Below are positions 61,750 through 64,000 of a DNA stretch of 64,000 nt, piece by piece (position 1 is the first letter of the stretch; every line of letters starts with the position of its first letter). The DNA lies in contig CAJYPV010000008.1 in assembly GCA_913776825.1 (NCBI GenBank), positions 1 through 64,000 on the forward strand, in the 5' to 3' direction. The notes below the pieces were generated by a model. It was not told where the DNA came from. It searched no databases and was given only the letters and a program-made list of their open reading frames with translations. Source of the DNA: Burkholderiaceae bacterium (GTDB lineage Bacteria > Pseudomonadota > Gammaproteobacteria > Burkholderiales > Burkholderiaceae_C). The position numbers and the translations under genes were made by a program.

Positions 61750-64000
61750 ATGCCCCACGCGTTTGCCAACACCGTCTCCAGCTTCAAGACCGCGTCGGGT
61801 CAGACCGGTCAGTTCTACTCGCTGCCGCGTCTGGCGGAACAATTTCCGTCGGTGTCGACCTTGCCGGTGTCGATCCGGCTGGTGCTGGAATCGGTGCTGC
61901 GCAACTGTGACGGCCAACGCGTGACCGCCGAGCATGTGCGGCAACTGGCCCACTGGCAGCCGAATGCACCGCGCAATGACGAGATCCCGTTCGTCGTCGC
62001 CCGGGTGGTGCTGCAGGACTTCACCGGCGTGCCGCTGCTGGCCGACCTGGCCGCGATGCGCAATGTGGCGGCCGCGCAGGGCAAGAACCCGAAGACCATC
62101 GAGCCGCTGGTGCCGGTGGATCTGGTGGTCGATCACTCCATCATGATCGATTACTTCGGCGACAAGTCCTCGCTGGACCTCAACATGAAGCTGGAATTCG
62201 AGCGCAATCGCGAGCGCTATGAATTCATGAAGTGGGGCATGCAGGCCTTCGACACCTTCGGCGTGGTGCCGCCCGGATTCGGCATCGTCCACCAGGTCAA
62301 CCTGGAATATCTGGCCCGCGGCGTGCACAAGACCAGCGGCGGCGACGGCGCCCCCGTCTACTACCCGGACACTTTGGTCGGGACCGACAGCCACACCACC
62401 ATGATCAACGGCGTGGGCGTGGTCGGCTGGGGCGTGGGCGGCATCGAGGCCGAAGCCGGCATGCTCGGCCAGCCGGTGTATTTCCTGACACCGGATGTGG
62501 TGGGCTTCGAGCTCACCGGCCGGCTGCGCGAGGGCGTGACGGCGACCGACCTGGTGCTGACCGTCACCGAGATCCTGCGCAAGGCCAAGGTGGTGGGCAA
62601 GTTCGTCGAGTTCTTCGGCGAAGGCACCGCCTCGCTGTCGGTGCCGGACCGCGCGACCATCGGCAACATGGCGCCCGAGTACGGCGCGACGATGGGCTTC
62701 TTCCCGGTCGATGAGCGCACCGTCGATTACTTCAAGGGCACCGGCCGCACCCAGGACGAGATCGAGGCCTTCGAGGCCTACTTCCGCGCGCAGGGCCTGT
62801 TCGGCGTGCCACGCGCCGGCGACATCCAGTACAGCCAGGTGGTCAAGCTGGATCTGGGCACGGTGGTGCCGTCGCTGGCCGGACCGAAGCGGCCGCAGGA
62901 CCGGATCGTCATCACCGATCTGGCCAAGACCTTCGCCAGCCTGTTCAGCAAGCCGGTGGCCGAGAACGGCTTCAACCAGCCCGCCTCGAAGCTGGACCAG
63001 CGCCATCCGCTCGGCGGCCAGCAGGCCGGCATCGACATCGGCAACGGCGATGTGCTGATCGCCGCCATCACCTCCTGCACCAACACCTCCAATCCCAGCG
63101 TGATGCTGGCCGCCGGCCTGCTCGCCAAGAAGGCGGTCTATGCCGGCTTGACGGTGCCCGCGCACATCAAGACCTCGCTCGCGCCCGGCTCGCGCATCGT
63201 GACCGAGTATCTGGAGAAGGCCGGCCTGCTGCCCTATCTGGAGAAGCTGGGCTTCTCGGTGGCGGCCTACGGTTGCACCACCTGCATCGGCAATGCGGGC
63301 GACCTCACGCCGGAGATCAATGACGCGATCGTCAGCAACGACCTGGTCTGCGCCGCGGTGCTGTCGGGCAACCGCAACTTCGAGGCCCGCATCCATCCCA
63401 ACATCAAGGCCAACTTCCTTGCCAGCCCGCCGCTGGTGGTGGCGTATGCCATCGCCGGCAATGTGACCCGCGATCTGATGACCGAGCCGGTGGGCCTGGG
63501 CACCGGCGGCAAGCCGGTCTATCTGGGCGACATCTGGCCGACCAGCGACGAGGTCCACACCCTGCTGAAGCTCGCGCTCAATCCGGACGCGTTCCGGGCC
63601 AACTATGCGAAGGTGAAGTCCGAGCCCGGCCCGCTGTGGGAAAAGATCAAGGGCGGCACCGGCCAGGTCTATGGCTGGCCCAAGAGCAGCTACATCGCGC
63701 AGCCGCCGTTCTTCAGCGGCTTCACCCAGACGCCGCAGGCGCAGGAGGTCGGCGTGCGCGGCGCACGGGTGATGGCGCTGTTCGGGGATTCGATCACCAC
63801 CGACCACATCTCGCCCGCCGGCGCGATCAAGGAAGCCTCGCCCGCGGGCAGCTACCTGAAGGAGCAAGGCGTGCTCAAGGCCGACTTCAACAGCTATGGC
63901 TCGCGCCGCGGCCACCATGAAGTCATGATGCGCGGCACCTTCGCCAATGTCCGGATCAAGAATCTGATGATCCCGACCAAGGACGATGGCTCCCGCGTGG
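61750..64000 (+). CDS. acnA: aconitate hydratase A (3' end outside window)
   Basis: 750 codons are visible, with AAGGAG six bases before the ATG; the frame is open at the right edge. Family AcnA/IRP-type landmarks: '[20 protein letters not shown]', '[12 protein letters not shown]', '[20 protein letters not shown]', the cluster ligands in '[20 protein letters not shown]' and '[12 protein letters not shown]'-type '[14 protein letters not shown]', and '[20 protein letters not shown]' opening the swivel domain. The 4Fe-4S enzyme interconverts citrate and isocitrate in the TCA cycle. The full protein should be about 900 residues, so about 150 C-terminal residues are missing. Confidence 0.97.
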   Translation, partial: MPHAFANTVSSFKTASGQTGQFYSLPRLAEQFPSVSTLPVSIRLVLESVLRNCDGQRVTAEHVRQLAHWQPNAPRNDEIPFVVARVVLQDFTGVPLLADLAAMRNVAAAQGKNPKTIEPLVPVDLVVDHSIMIDYFGDKSSLDLNMKLEFERNRERYEFMKWGMQAFDTFGVVPPGFGIVHQVNLEYLARGVHKTSGGDGAPVYYPDTLVGTDSHTTMINGVGVVGWGVGGIEAEAGMLGQPVYFLTPDVVGFELTGRLREGVTATDLVLTVTEILRKAKVVGKFVEFFGEGTASLSVPDRATIGNMAPEYGATMGFFPVDERTVDYFKGTGRTQDEIEAFEAYFRAQGLFGVPRAGDIQYSQVVKLDLGTVVPSLAGPKRPQDRIVITDLAKTFASLFSKPVAENGFNQPASKLDQRHPLGGQQAGIDIGNGDVLIAAITSCTNTSNPSVMLAAGLLAKKAVYAGLTVPAHIKTSLAPGSRIVTEYLEKAGLLPYLEKLGFSVAAYGCTTCIGNAGDLTPEINDAIVSNDLVCAAVLSGNRNFEARIHPNIKANFLASPPLVVAYAIAGNVTRDLMTEPVGLGTGGKPVYLGDIWPTSDEVHTLLKLALNPDAFRANYAKVKSEPGPLWEKIKGGTGQVYGWPKSSYIAQPPFFSGFTQTPQAQEVGVRGARVMALFGDSITTDHISPAGAIKEASPAGSYLKEQGVLKADFNSYGSRRGHHEVMMRGTFANVRIKNLMIPTKDDGSRV

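Overview
The window is about 64 kb of GC-rich, densely coded chromosome. Gene content and synteny (cmk-rpsA-ihfB-lapA-lapB, a DnaE of 1164 residues, a GC-rich acnA, MsbA beside UDP-galactopyranose mutase) fit a betaproteobacterium of the order Burkholderiales, probably near Roseateles, Mitsuaria or Rubrivivax. The genus is an inference. I see no tRNA, rRNA, integrase, transposase or CRISPR array.

Layout. Positions 1-4.2 kb hold the end of cytidylate kinase, ribosomal protein S1, IHF beta and the LPS-regulating LapA/LapB pair. From 4.3 to 11.9 kb lies a cell-surface polysaccharide block: four putative glycosyltransferases, UDP-galactopyranose mutase and an MsbA-type flippase. From 12 to 20.8 kb come a Tat/lipoprotein intradiol dioxygenase, an OmpR-type two-component pair, a divergent MFS transporter/SgrR-type regulator pair with a long inverted repeat between them, a patatin and two small membrane proteins.

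From 20.9 to 33.1 kb there is one minus-strand locus: a 2112-residue DUF4347/cadherin-like surface protein followed by a TolC-family protein, an RND-type adaptor, a GAF-HlyD adaptor and a PqqD-like/M50 protease/HlyD fusion. It looks like a dedicated exporter without any ATPase of its own. Tandem palindromic repeats of about 257 bp separate it from dnaE (33.9-37.4 kb). From 37.5 to 45.5 kb there are a cyclophilin, the tRNA hydroxylase TrhO, an alpha/beta hydrolase and a basic-amino-acid ABC transporter operon. That operon has REP-like hairpin repeats between the binding-protein and permease genes and a deacylase gene inside it.

The most unusual region is 45.6-61.5 kb. Eight consecutive plus-strand genes (A-H) encode diverged paralogues that I cannot assign to a known family. 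They share short motifs along the whole protein, several hydrophobic segments, and disordered Pro/Ser/Arg-rich ends. Genes A-D each have a conserved upstream element, GAACC-N17-ACTGA, which resembles an ECF-sigma or hrp-box promoter. D-H look like one polycistronic unit. I propose a regulon of membrane-associated, possibly secreted proteins (type III effector-like is one hypothesis). The window ends inside acnA.
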